Assembly (NCBI GenBank): GCA_017613595.1
Contig: JAGADM010000071.1
Coordinates: 1-8,004 of the forward strand
Reading direction: 5' to 3'
DNA length: 8,004 nt
From: Lachnospiraceae bacterium
Lineage (GTDB): Bacteria; Bacillota_A; Clostridia; Lachnospirales; Lachnospiraceae
Every line of letters starts with the position of its first letter. Position 1 is the first letter of the stretch. The notes beneath the pieces are model-generated. The model was not told the origin of the DNA. It searched no databases and saw nothing but the letters and a program-made list of their open reading frames with translations. Below, one piece after another: positions 1 to 5,694 of this stretch. The position numbers were made by a program, and so were the translations under genes.

Positions 1-723
1 GCGGCGATCGCGTTGACCGTTATACTGTCGCTTGCGCTTACGATTGCGCTGTTCTTCTTCCTGCCGGTATTCATTACCGGTCTGATCGAGTCGTTGACGG
101 GCTGGGACAGTCCGGTTGCGACAAGCGTGATCGAAGGAATCCTCCGGATGGTGATATTTATTGCTTATGTCGCGTCTATCTCGCTGATGCCCGACATCAA
201 GCGTGTATACCGCTATCACGGAGCGGAGCATAAATCCATCAACTGTATTGAGCACGGTCTTCCGCTGACGGTGGAGAACGCGCGCAATTCGAGTAAAGAG
301 CATAAACGCTGCGGAACGAGCTTCCTGCTGCTGGTTATGGTGATCAGCATCCTTGTATTTTCCGTCGTAAACTGCTTCCCGTTATATGAGGGAGACAGTG
401 CGGCGATCAAACTGCTGGTACGTTTCGGAACACGGCTTCTGCTGCTGCCGCTTGTGGCGGGAATCAGCTATGAATTCTTAAAGCTTGCGGGACGCTCGGA
501 CAATAAGATTGTGAACGCGATCAGCCGTCCGGGACTCTGGATGCAGGCTCTGACGACCAAGGAGCCGGACGACGCAATGCTCGAGTGTGCGATTGCTTCG
601 ATCAACGCGGTGTTTGACTGGAAGGCTTTTCTGAACGGAGATAACGGCAATGACTTATCGGGAAGCGCTGAAACAGGCGGCGATTCAGCTGGGCAATGCG
701 GGAGTTCCGGATGCGGATTATGA
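1..723 (+). CDS. DUF1385 family membrane protein, C-terminal part (5' end outside window)
   Basis: The reading frame is open from base 1, so the gene starts upstream; about 240 residues are visible. The DUF1385 (YqhQ-like) family signature is clear: a conserved 'YHGAEHKSINCIEHG' block (coded near 217-261) followed by 'HKRCGTSFLLLVMV', then further hydrophobic segments and the typical end 'AMLECAIASINAVF'. Several membrane helices are visible: one at the very start of the fragment, one around 'MVIFIAYVASISL', one after the HKRCGTS block, and one around 'LLLLPLVAGISYEFL'. The molecular function of the family is not established. In Clostridia these genes commonly sit just upstream of prmC and prfA, as here. 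Oddity: the protein continues about 35 residues past the usual family end into a Gly/Ser-rich, hydrophilic tail, and the last 74 bases overlap the start of prmC in another frame. The family call is firm; the role is unknown. Confidence 0.9.
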   Translation, partial: AAIALTVILSLALTIALFFFLPVFITGLIESLTGWDSPVATSVIEGILRMVIFIAYVASISLMPDIKRVYRYHGAEHKSINCIEHGLPLTVENARNSSKEHKRCGTSFLLLVMVISILVFSVVNCFPLYEGDSAAIKLLVRFGTRLLLLPLVAGISYEFLKLAGRSDNKIVNAISRPGLWMQALTTKEPDDAMLECAIASINAVFDWKAFLNGDNGNDLSGSAETGGDSAGQCGSSGCGL

Positions 724-1495
724 CGCACGGGAACTGCTTTTACATGTCACAGGCATGACGATCACCGACTGGACCATGCGCGCGTCGGAACGCATTAAGG
801 ACGCGGAGGCGGACCGGTACGCGGAACTGATCGGACGGCGTGCGGCCAGGGAACCGCTTCAGCAGATTACCGGCGAGCAGGTTTTCATGGGGATTCCTTT
901 CCGTGTGACAAGGGATACTCTGTGCCCGAGACAGGATACCGAAGTGCTTGTCGAGTACGCGATCCCTCTTTGTAAAGGGGCAAAGGTGCTTGATATGTGT
1001 ACCGGGACCGGATGCATCGCGGTAAGCCTTAAGAAGCTTTCCGAAGCTGCGTCGGTAACGGCGGCGGACATTTCGGAGAAGGCGCTTTGCGTAGCGCGGG
1101 ACAATGCGGCGCGTAACGGCGCGGATGTCGCATGGGTCTTAAGCGATATGTTTGAAAAGATTGACGGGACGTACGATGTGATCGTATCAAACCCGCCTTA
1201 TATACCCGCAATCCAGATGGAAGGGCTGATGCCCGAGGTGCGCGATTACGAGCCGGAGCTCGCGCTGTACGGCGGCGAGGACGGACTTACATTTTACCGG
1301 ATCCTGACGGCGGAGGGTGCGAAACACCTAAGACGCGCGGGCGGACCGGGTGAGAAGGGAGGTTATCTGATCGTGGAGATCGGTTATGACCAGGGGATTA
1401 CCGTTCCCGAGCTGTTTCTCGCGAACGGATTCTCCGAGGTAAAGGTAATTAAGGACTACGCGGGCAATGACCGCGTGGTGGCAGGACATTTGTAG
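650..1495 (+). CDS. prmC: PrmC: release factor glutamine N5-methyltransferase
   Basis: PrmC is a cytoplasmic SAM-dependent enzyme that methylates the glutamine of the GGQ motif in class I release factors, which raises termination efficiency. The product is 281 residues, normal for the family. Visible parts: an N-terminal helical release-factor-binding domain (about 1-75), the family signature 'PLQQITGEQVFMG' (69-81), 'RQDTE' (94-98), the SAM-binding motif I 'VLDMCTGTGCIAVSL' (113-127), and the catalytic 'NPPY' (181-184) that holds the substrate glutamine amide. The ATG at 650 was chosen because GGAG lies at 637-640 with a 9-base spacer and the N-terminus matches family starts. The start lies inside the DUF1385 gene (74-base overlap), so the two are probably translationally coupled. 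The next gene, prfA, encodes the substrate protein, a common operon pairing that supports the call. Confidence 0.96.
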   Translation: MTYREALKQAAIQLGNAGVPDADYDARELLLHVTGMTITDWTMRASERIKDAEADRYAELIGRRAAREPLQQITGEQVFMGIPFRVTRDTLCPRQDTEVLVEYAIPLCKGAKVLDMCTGTGCIAVSLKKLSEAASVTAADISEKALCVARDNAARNGADVAWVLSDMFEKIDGTYDVIVSNPPYIPAIQMEGLMPEVRDYEPELALYGGEDGLTFYRILTAEGAKHLRRAGGPGEKGGYLIVEIGYDQGITVPELFLANGFSEVKVIKDYAGNDRVVAGHL

Positions 1496-1551
1496 CGTTT
1501 CGTCGGAACCCGTAAAACGAATGACAAGAAACGATACAAAGGAGAAAGAAA

Positions 1552-2622
1552 ATGTTTGATAAACTGGAAGACCTGCTGAAGCGGTATGAGGAGATGCAGC
1601 TCGAACTTGCCGACCCGATGGTAACGAGCGACCAGAACCGCTTCCGCAAACTGATGAAAGAACAGAGCGATATGCTTCCGCTTGTGGAGGCGTATACCGC
1701 TTATAAGAAGGCAAAGGAGACAATCGCCGACAGCGAGGATCTGCTTGCCGTAGAGAGTGATGAAGATATGCGGGAGATGCTCAAGGAAGAGCTTTCCGCG
1801 GCAAAGGACGATGTCGAGAGACTCGAGAAGGAGATGAAGATCCTTCTTCTGCCGAAGGATCCGCTTGATGAGAAGGACGTTGTTGTCGAGATCCGTGCGG
1901 GTGCCGGCGGCGACGAGGCTGCGCTGTTCGCGGCGGAGCTTTACCGCATGTATATCCACTATATTGAATCGAAGCACTGGAAGACCGAGCTCGTGAACAT
2001 TGATGAGACCGGTATCGGCGGCATGAAGGAAGTGCAGTTCATGGTGCACGGCCAGGGCGCGTATTCCGTCCTCAAATACGAGAGCGGCGTACACCGCGTG
2101 CAGCGTGTCCCGGAGACCGAGTCCGGCGGCCGTATCCATACTTCGACCGCTTCGGTTGCGGTAATGCCCGAGGCAGAGGACGTGGACGTACAGATTGATG
2201 AAAAGGATATCCGTATCGACGTTATGCGTGCGTCCGGTAACGGCGGCCAGTGCGTAAACACGACCGACTCCGCCGTACGTCTGACACACTATCCGACGGG
2301 TATCGTCGTATACTCCCAGACCGAGAAATCGCAGTTACAGAACAAGGACAAGGCATTTGCCTTACTTCGTTCGAAACTGCTCGATCTCGAGCTGCAGAAG
2401 GCACATGAGGCGGAAGCAGCGGCAAGACGGAGCCAGATCGGAACCGGAGACCGCTCCGAGAAAATCCGTACCTACAACTTCCCGCAGAGCCGTGTGACCG
2501 ATCACCGTATCGGTCTGACGCTCTACAAGATCGATAAGATCATGAACGGCGACCTGCAGGAGATTCTTGATGCATTGATCGCGGCCGACCAGGCTGCCAA
2601 GCTCGCGAACGAAGAAGAGTGA
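1552..2622 (+). CDS. prfA: Peptide chain release factor 1 (RF1)
   Basis: RF1 recognises UAA and UAG stop codons in the ribosomal A site and triggers release of the finished peptide. The product is 356 residues, the usual size. It shows the N-terminal coiled helical domain 1 (about 1-105), the '[13 protein letters not shown]' block (115-127), the codon-recognition PxT motif as P-E-T at 187-189 within '[14 protein letters not shown]' (RF1 type, not the SPF of RF2), and the catalytic GGQ at 231-233 (codons at 2242-2250). The GGQ surroundings read '[16 protein letters not shown]', with Asn before GG and Cys after Q, where Bacillus-type RF1 has Ala and His. AAAGGAG at 1538-1544, 7 bases before the ATG, fixes the start. 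It lies 56 bases after prmC, whose product should methylate Q233, and 7 bases before the next methyltransferase gene. The product contains no internal stop or programmed frameshift, as expected for RF1. Confidence 0.98.
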   Translation: MFDKLEDLLKRYEEMQLELADPMVTSDQNRFRKLMKEQSDMLPLVEAYTAYKKAKETIADSEDLLAVESDEDMREMLKEELSAAKDDVERLEKEMKILLLPKDPLDEKDVVVEIRAGAGGDEAALFAAELYRMYIHYIESKHWKTELVNIDETGIGGMKEVQFMVHGQGAYSVLKYESGVHRVQRVPETESGGRIHTSTASVAVMPEAEDVDVQIDEKDIRIDVMRASGNGGQCVNTTDSAVRLTHYPTGIVVYSQTEKSQLQNKDKAFALLRSKLLDLELQKAHEAEAAARRSQIGTGDRSEKIRTYNFPQSRVTDHRIGLTLYKIDKIMNGDLQEILDALIAADQAAKLANEEE

Positions 2623-2629
2623 AATCTGT

Positions 2630-3412
2630 ATGATTACTGCCAGATCGAACAATCAGTTGAAGACCGTCGCGAAGCTCCTCAAAAAGAGGAGTGCGAGGGA
2701 AGAGGATAGACTGTTCGTCATCGAAGGACGGAAGATGTTCTTCGAGGTGCTGACGCAGGCTCCGGAACTTCTCATAAAGGCGTACTGGGCGCAGTCGGCT
2801 CTCGCGGCGCTTTCCGAAGAGGAGCGTGCGGCTGTGGAAGCATGTCCGTACGAGGAAGTGGCGGACGACGTGTTCGCTTCCGTTGCCGAGACGGTTACGC
2901 CGCAGGGTGTAATCGCGCTTGTGAAGATGCGTGAACAGACGCCCGGGCAGATTGCCGCGGACGGCAGGAGACTGCTGCTTCTTGAGACACTGCAGGATCC
3001 CGGGAACCTCGGAACGATACTCCGTACGGCGGAGGCGGCCGGGTTCGGCGTCATTCTTTCCGCGGATTCGGCGGACGCTTACGCGCCGAAGGTCGTCAGA
3101 GCGACGATGGGGGCCATATTCCGCGTTCCGTTCGCGTATGCGGAGCATTTTCCGGAAACGCTTGAAAACCTCCGGAAATGCGGCTATACGCTGTATGCGG
3201 CGCATCTGCAGGGATCGGTTCCCTATGATGAGCCCGATTACGCGGGACCGGTCGGAATTATGATCGGAAACGAAGGAAACGGATTGTCGGATGAAGCGAC
3301 GGCGTTAGCGGATAAGAGAGTGCGCATTCCGATGGAAGGAAGTGCCGAGTCGCTGAATGCGGCCGTGGCAGCAGCGGTACTCATGTACGAAGCAAAAAGA
3401 CACAGACAATAA
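2630..3412 (+). CDS. SpoU/TrmH-family RNA 2'-O-ribose methyltransferase
   Basis: This is a 260-residue SPOUT-class enzyme expected to transfer a methyl group from SAM to a ribose 2'-OH in rRNA or tRNA. An N-terminal substrate-binding domain (about 1-100, beginning 'ITARSNNQLKTVAKLLKKR', like the L30e-type domain of RlmB/TsnR relatives) precedes the catalytic trefoil-knot domain. All three SpoU motifs are present: motif 1 'LQDPGNLGTILRTAEAAG' (121-138, with the catalytic-type Asn and Arg), motif 2 'GIMIGNEGNGLS' (209-220), and motif 3 'RIPMEGSAESLNAAVAAAV' (232-250). The start at 2630 lies 7 bases after the prfA stop with a purine-rich GAAGAAGAG ahead of it, so it is probably co-transcribed and coupled with prfA. 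The exact target (23S rRNA guanosine is most likely from homologues) cannot be read from sequence, so no gene symbol is given. A terminator follows directly. Confidence 0.93.
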   Translation: MITARSNNQLKTVAKLLKKRSAREEDRLFVIEGRKMFFEVLTQAPELLIKAYWAQSALAALSEEERAAVEACPYEEVADDVFASVAETVTPQGVIALVKMREQTPGQIAADGRRLLLLETLQDPGNLGTILRTAEAAGFGVILSADSADAYAPKVVRATMGAIFRVPFAYAEHFPETLENLRKCGYTLYAAHLQGSVPYDEPDYAGPVGIMIGNEGNGLSDEATALADKRVRIPMEGSAESLNAAVAAAVLMYEAKRHRQ

Positions 3413-3417
3413 AAGAG

Positions 3418-3446
3418 CGGCGCCCCGTGAGTCGGGACGCCGTTTT
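3418..3446. terminator. Bidirectional rho-independent terminator
   Basis: A 10-base stem has arms at 3418-3427 (cggcgccccg) and 3433-3442 (cgggacgccg), with one internal mismatch and a 5-base loop. TTTT (3443-3446) follows on the plus strand, and on the minus strand the hairpin is followed by a T-rich run (reverse complement of 3411-3417). It lies 5 bases after the stop of the RNA methyltransferase gene and 4 bases beyond the stop of the convergent plsY-like gene, so it can end both transcripts. Confidence 0.82.
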
Positions 3447-3450
3447 ACAT

Positions 3451-4059
3451 TCAGGTTGATTTCTTTTTAAATAACAGGGAGAAGCCCTTTTCCCCGGACC
3501 GTGCAACGAAGATGCGGTTCAGGTTCTTCCAATGCTTTACGAACATGACGGCAACTACGGCCAGAATGAAGATCAGAGCCGGGGTCGCGGCATTGACGTC
3601 GAAAGCGCGTACCGGGAAAAGAACAGCCGTGTTAAGCGTTGCCAGTACGATATAATCGGTAATCCAGGTAATCAGGAAGATGAACAAAACAGCAAGCAGG
3701 CAGAACTTCTGATCGAACCCGAAGAGGACGCCGATGAGTGTGGCGAAGCCTTTACCGCCGTGAAATTTCAGATAAAACGGAAACATATGACCGAGGATGC
3801 AGCCGCAGCCGGCGAAAATCCCGAGAGACTGATTGCCGGTAATAACGGTTGTCAGAAGCGTCGCGAGAATTCCCTTCACAATATCCGTGGCGCCGACGAG
3901 AATCCCCATCTTCCAGCCGAGAATGAATGTTACATTCGAAGCTCCGGGATTTCCTGTTCCTTCACGGTGTATGTTGACGTGTTTGATACGCGAAACGGTA
4001 TCCGCCGTGCTGAAGCATCCGACGAGATAGCCGATTATGGTTGCGATAACGTAATACAT
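3451..4059 (-). CDS. plsY: PlsY-family glycerol-3-phosphate acyltransferase
   Basis: PlsY is a membrane enzyme that moves an acyl group from acyl-phosphate to glycerol-3-phosphate, the first step of phosphatidic acid synthesis. From the chosen ATG the protein has 202 residues with about five hydrophobic helices. All three conserved loops are visible: 'HREGTGNPGASN' (31-42), 'GHMFPFYLKFHGGKGFA' (90-106, phosphate-binding GGKG) and 'HWKNLNRIFVARSGEKG' (176-192). The frame extends upstream to 4140, but those 27 residues are hydrophilic, lack a ribosome binding site and overlap a likely promoter. The ATG at 4057-4059 opens the first transmembrane helix as in the family and has AAGGAG upstream (4073-4078 on the plus strand), though the 13-base spacer is long. 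Oddity: loop 1 reads GNPGASN where typical PlsY has GN.GATN, so it may be a paralogue rather than the main PlsY. It is transcribed divergently from the tetR-type gene. Confidence 0.85.
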   Translation of the reverse strand: MYYVIATIIGYLVGCFSTADTVSRIKHVNIHREGTGNPGASNVTFILGWKMGILVGATDIVKGILATLLTTVITGNQSLGIFAGCGCILGHMFPFYLKFHGGKGFATLIGVLFGFDQKFCLLAVLFIFLITWITDYIVLATLNTAVLFPVRAFDVNAATPALIFILAVVAVMFVKHWKNLNRIFVARSGEKGFSLLFKKKST

Positions 4060-4096
4060 GGCCGGGCGTATACTCCTTACAGTAATGTCCGAATCC

Positions 4097-4125
4097 ATTG
4101 TACTATACTTCACGGAAAATGGAAG
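4097..4125 (-). promoter_or_regulatory. Candidate sigma-A promoter for the plsY-like gene
   Basis: Read on the minus strand, TACAAT (plus-strand 4097-4102) is a good -10 box. A weak -35, CTTCCA or TTCCAT (about 4119-4125), lies 16-17 bases upstream of it. Transcription would begin near 4090 and give a leader of about 30 bases that includes AAGGAG before the ATG at 4059. The -35 match is poor, so this is tentative. It overlaps the inverted repeat at 4113-4146. Confidence 0.4.
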
Positions 4126-4146
4126 AATTATTTTACGCATTTTCCG
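4113..4146. repeat. Inverted repeat between plsY-like gene and tetR; possible TetR operator
   Basis: Perfect 8-base inverted repeat: CGGAAAAT at 4113-4120 and ATTTTCCG at 4139-4146, with 18 bases between. A third copy of CGGAAAAT occurs at 4208-4215, spanning the tetR start codon. TetR-family repressors commonly bind palindromes in the divergent region next to their own gene, and this one overlaps the candidate -35 of the plsY-like gene. The repeat is seen directly; the operator role is inference. Confidence 0.4.
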
Positions 4147-4213
4147 AAAATTATATCCCGAAGGATTCGAATAATAAGAAAACGGGATGATTTAAAAGAA
4201 GGAGGACCGGAAA

Positions 4214-4930
4214 ATGTCGAGAACCGTAAATCCCGAACAGCAGCAGAAGACGAAGAACGCCCTGTTCCAGGTGGCGGCGCGCGCGTTTTTAAGGGACGGC
4301 TATGCTGTGACCGGTATGAAGGCGCTTGCTGCCGAAGCAGGCTGCACGACAGGCAAATTCTATTGCTATTATTCCGGAAAGGAAGAAATCCTTACCGATC
4401 TGATGACTGCGCTGTTCCGCGGCAACAAGGAAGCGGCGGAGCGTCTGGCTGTCCGTAAGAAGGATCCGTTCTACGGCGCGGCCGCATTTCTCGCGCTTCT
4501 CTATCAGGGGGCGGAGAGTTATCCGAATCTTCGGGAGATTTACCGCGAAGGGTTAAGTGAGCCTTCCGGGCGGAATGTCGCGGAGCAGATCCTTATCGGG
4601 ATGATTGTTAATGAGGATGCAGGGAAGGACCGCGTTGAGGCGGCAGAGGGGCCGGCTTTCGCCGGGCAGTCTGAGGAAATCCGTCTCCGGATCCGCGCGG
4701 CGCTCAGAGCAATTCCCGCTTTCTTTGAGAAGGAAGGGGAGGAAGGAAATGACGGCTCAGAGCGGCTCTACATTACGATGCTTGCCGGAATCCTCGGAAA
4801 AAGTCCGGAAGAGGCAGGCGCATACGCTGAGCGGATTACGGACGACTCCGCATTGATTCGTGAGCGTGCCTATGATGTGCTCGTAAAGCTTCTTCAGGGA
4901 CCCAAAAAGAAGAATGTGAAGAAAATGTGA
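4214..4930 (+). CDS. TetR/AcrR-family transcriptional regulator
   Basis: This is a 238-residue DNA-binding regulator. The N-terminal TetR helix-turn-helix is clear: 'ALFQVAARAFLRDGYAVTGM' (16-35) leads into the recognition part 'LAAEAGCTTGKFYCYYSGKE' (38-57), matching the family pattern of 'A..AGVS.G..Y.HF..KE'. The rest, the ligand-binding and dimer region (about 65-238), is helical and charged and gives no hint of its ligand. It ends in a lysine-rich tail ('GPKKKNVKKM'). A strong AAGGAGG (4198-4204) lies 9 bases before the ATG. It is divergent from the plsY-like gene, which is a plausible target, and lies immediately upstream of the CIRCE-hsp20 unit with no terminator between them. The family is certain; the regulon is unknown. 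Confidence 0.92.
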   Translation: MSRTVNPEQQQKTKNALFQVAARAFLRDGYAVTGMKALAAEAGCTTGKFYCYYSGKEEILTDLMTALFRGNKEAAERLAVRKKDPFYGAAAFLALLYQGAESYPNLREIYREGLSEPSGRNVAEQILIGMIVNEDAGKDRVEAAEGPAFAGQSEEIRLRIRAALRAIPAFFEKEGEEGNDGSERLYITMLAGILGKSPEEAGAYAERITDDSALIRERAYDVLVKLLQGPKKKNVKKM

Positions 4931-4936
4931 AAACTG

Positions 4937-4963
4937 TTAGCACTCACTTGACATGAGTGCTAA
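4937..4963. promoter_or_regulatory. CIRCE operator (HrcA binding site)
   Basis: Exact match to the CIRCE consensus: TTAGCACTC (4937-4945), a 9-base spacer, and GAGTGCTAA (4955-4963). The palindrome extends by three more base pairs on each side (CTG at 4934-4936, CAG at 4964-4966), giving 12-base perfect arms. HrcA binds CIRCE and represses class I heat-shock genes until misfolded protein titrates GroEL. The site lies 6 bases after the tetR stop codon and controls hsp20. Confidence 0.97.
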
Positions 4964-4976
4964 CAGGTGGTATAAC
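4948..4976 (+). promoter_or_regulatory. Sigma-A promoter of hsp20, embedded in CIRCE
   Basis: TTGACA (4948-4953), a perfect -35 box, sits in the CIRCE spacer. TATAAC (4971-4976), a near-perfect -10 box, follows after exactly 17 bases. Transcription would begin near 4983. HrcA bound to CIRCE would cover the -35 and block RNA polymerase directly. Confidence 0.93.
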
Positions 4977-4982
4977 ATAGTC

Positions 4983-5067
4983 AGAACGAGGGAGGAAGAA
5001 AGAAATCCTCCGGAGTTTCCCAAATTCACATGTAACGGTTTTAAACCGATAAAAGGAGGAATGACCT
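4983..5067 (+). promoter_or_regulatory. hsp20 5' leader with possible alternative pairing
   Basis: The leader is about 85 bases from the predicted start of transcription. It holds GGAGGA (4991-4996), UCCUCC (5006-5011), a small hairpin with arms 5036-5040 and 5044-5048, and the Shine-Dalgarno GGAGGA (5055-5060), 7 bases before the ATG. UCCUCC is exactly complementary to both GGAGGA copies, so a local hairpin and a structure that covers the ribosome binding site exclude each other. The pairings are short (6 bp), so a temperature-sensing role is speculative. Confidence 0.35.
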
Positions 5068-5532
5068 ATGTTGTTACCCGGTGTTTTCAATGATACTTTG
5101 TTTGATGATCTTTTTGATAATATGTTCGGACCTGAAGAGAGAGCGCCTCGGCAGATGAGACCGATGGAACGCATCGGATTCCCGATGAACGGCCTGATGA
5201 AGACCGATGTCAAGGAAACCGAGGGAACTTATGAACTTGCCATGGATCTTCCGGGATACGGCAAGAACGAAGTGAAGGCCGAGCTTAAGAACGGCTACCT
5301 GATCATCCACGCTTCCAAGGAGCAGAAAGAGGATGAGAAGGATAAGGAAGGAAAGTACATCCGCAGAGAGCGGTACTATGGTTCCTGCAGCCGAAGCTTC
5401 TATGTCGGTAAAGACGTTACCGAGAATGATATCAAAGCGAAATTTGATAACGGCATTCTGAGGATTACAGTCCCGAAGAAGGAAGCTAAACCGGAGATTG
5501 AAGAGAAGAAGTACATCTCCATTGATGATTGA
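5068..5532 (+). CDS. Small heat-shock protein, Hsp20/alpha-crystallin family
   Basis: This is a 154-residue ATP-independent chaperone that binds unfolding proteins in the cytoplasm and holds them for refolding. The N-terminal arm (1-43) is rich in Phe, Asp and Met, as in bacterial Hsp20 proteins ('LFDDLFDNMFG'). The alpha-crystallin domain covers about 44-137, from 'MKTDVKETEGTYELAMDLPG' through 'YGSCSRSFYVGKDV' to the hallmark 'FDNGILRITVPKK' (126-138). The C-terminal tail carries an I-x-I anchor (I150-S-I152) used for oligomer assembly. The start is fixed by AAAAGGAGGA just upstream and by the short hydrophobic N-terminus. A perfect CIRCE and sigma-A promoter upstream and a terminator downstream make it a single-gene, HrcA-controlled heat-shock unit. 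Confidence 0.96.
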   Translation: MLLPGVFNDTLFDDLFDNMFGPEERAPRQMRPMERIGFPMNGLMKTDVKETEGTYELAMDLPGYGKNEVKAELKNGYLIIHASKEQKEDEKDKEGKYIRRERYYGSCSRSFYVGKDVTENDIKAKFDNGILRITVPKKEAKPEIEEKKYISIDD

Positions 5533-5569
5533 CATCCCCCCCATTAACTTTACCCCCAAATAAAACGGT

Positions 5570-5609
5570 AAGGGCCTGTCGCTTAGGCGGCAGGCCCTTC
5601 GTTTGCGTT
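5570..5609 (+). terminator. Rho-independent terminator after hsp20
   Basis: A 13-base stem has arms at 5570-5582 (aagggcctgtcgc) and 5587-5599 (gcggcaggccctt), with one G-U pair and a 4-base loop (ttag). An interrupted T-rich tail follows (5601-5610, gtttgcgttt). The stem is very stable and begins 38 bases after the hsp20 stop; the U-tract is imperfect. Confidence 0.8.
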
Positions 5610-5616
5610 TGGGCGG

Positions 5617-5645
5617 TTGACTTTCCGAAGGGATTCGTTTACTAT
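5617..5645 (+). promoter_or_regulatory. Candidate sigma-A promoter for the membrane-protein gene
   Basis: TTGACT (5617-5622) and TACTAT (5640-5645) are separated by 17 bases and lie just after the hsp20 terminator. The predicted transcript would start near 5652, about 43 bases before the ATG at 5695. The -35 matches 5 of 6 and the -10 about 4 of 6 consensus bases. Confidence 0.6.
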
Positions 5646-5694
5646 GTCATTTGTCCGGACAATACTTCGCGTATTTTGAGAGGAGACAGAGGGG

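Noticed and set aside
1496..1551. Possible small hairpin between prmC and prfA (CGTTTC / GAAACG)
   Set aside because: Only 6 bp with a 26-base loop and no T-run; most likely chance, and the genes appear co-transcribed.
1456..2289. Minus-strand open frame of 277 codons opposite prfA
   Set aside because: No ribosome site or recognisable motif; it covers the strand opposite a complete RF1 gene.
3532..4458. Long plus-strand open frame of 308 codons antisense to the plsY-like gene
   Set aside because: It is hydrophilic with no family features, overlaps tetR in another frame, and is opposite a clear PlsY protein with all three conserved loops; it is a shadow of GC-rich codon use.
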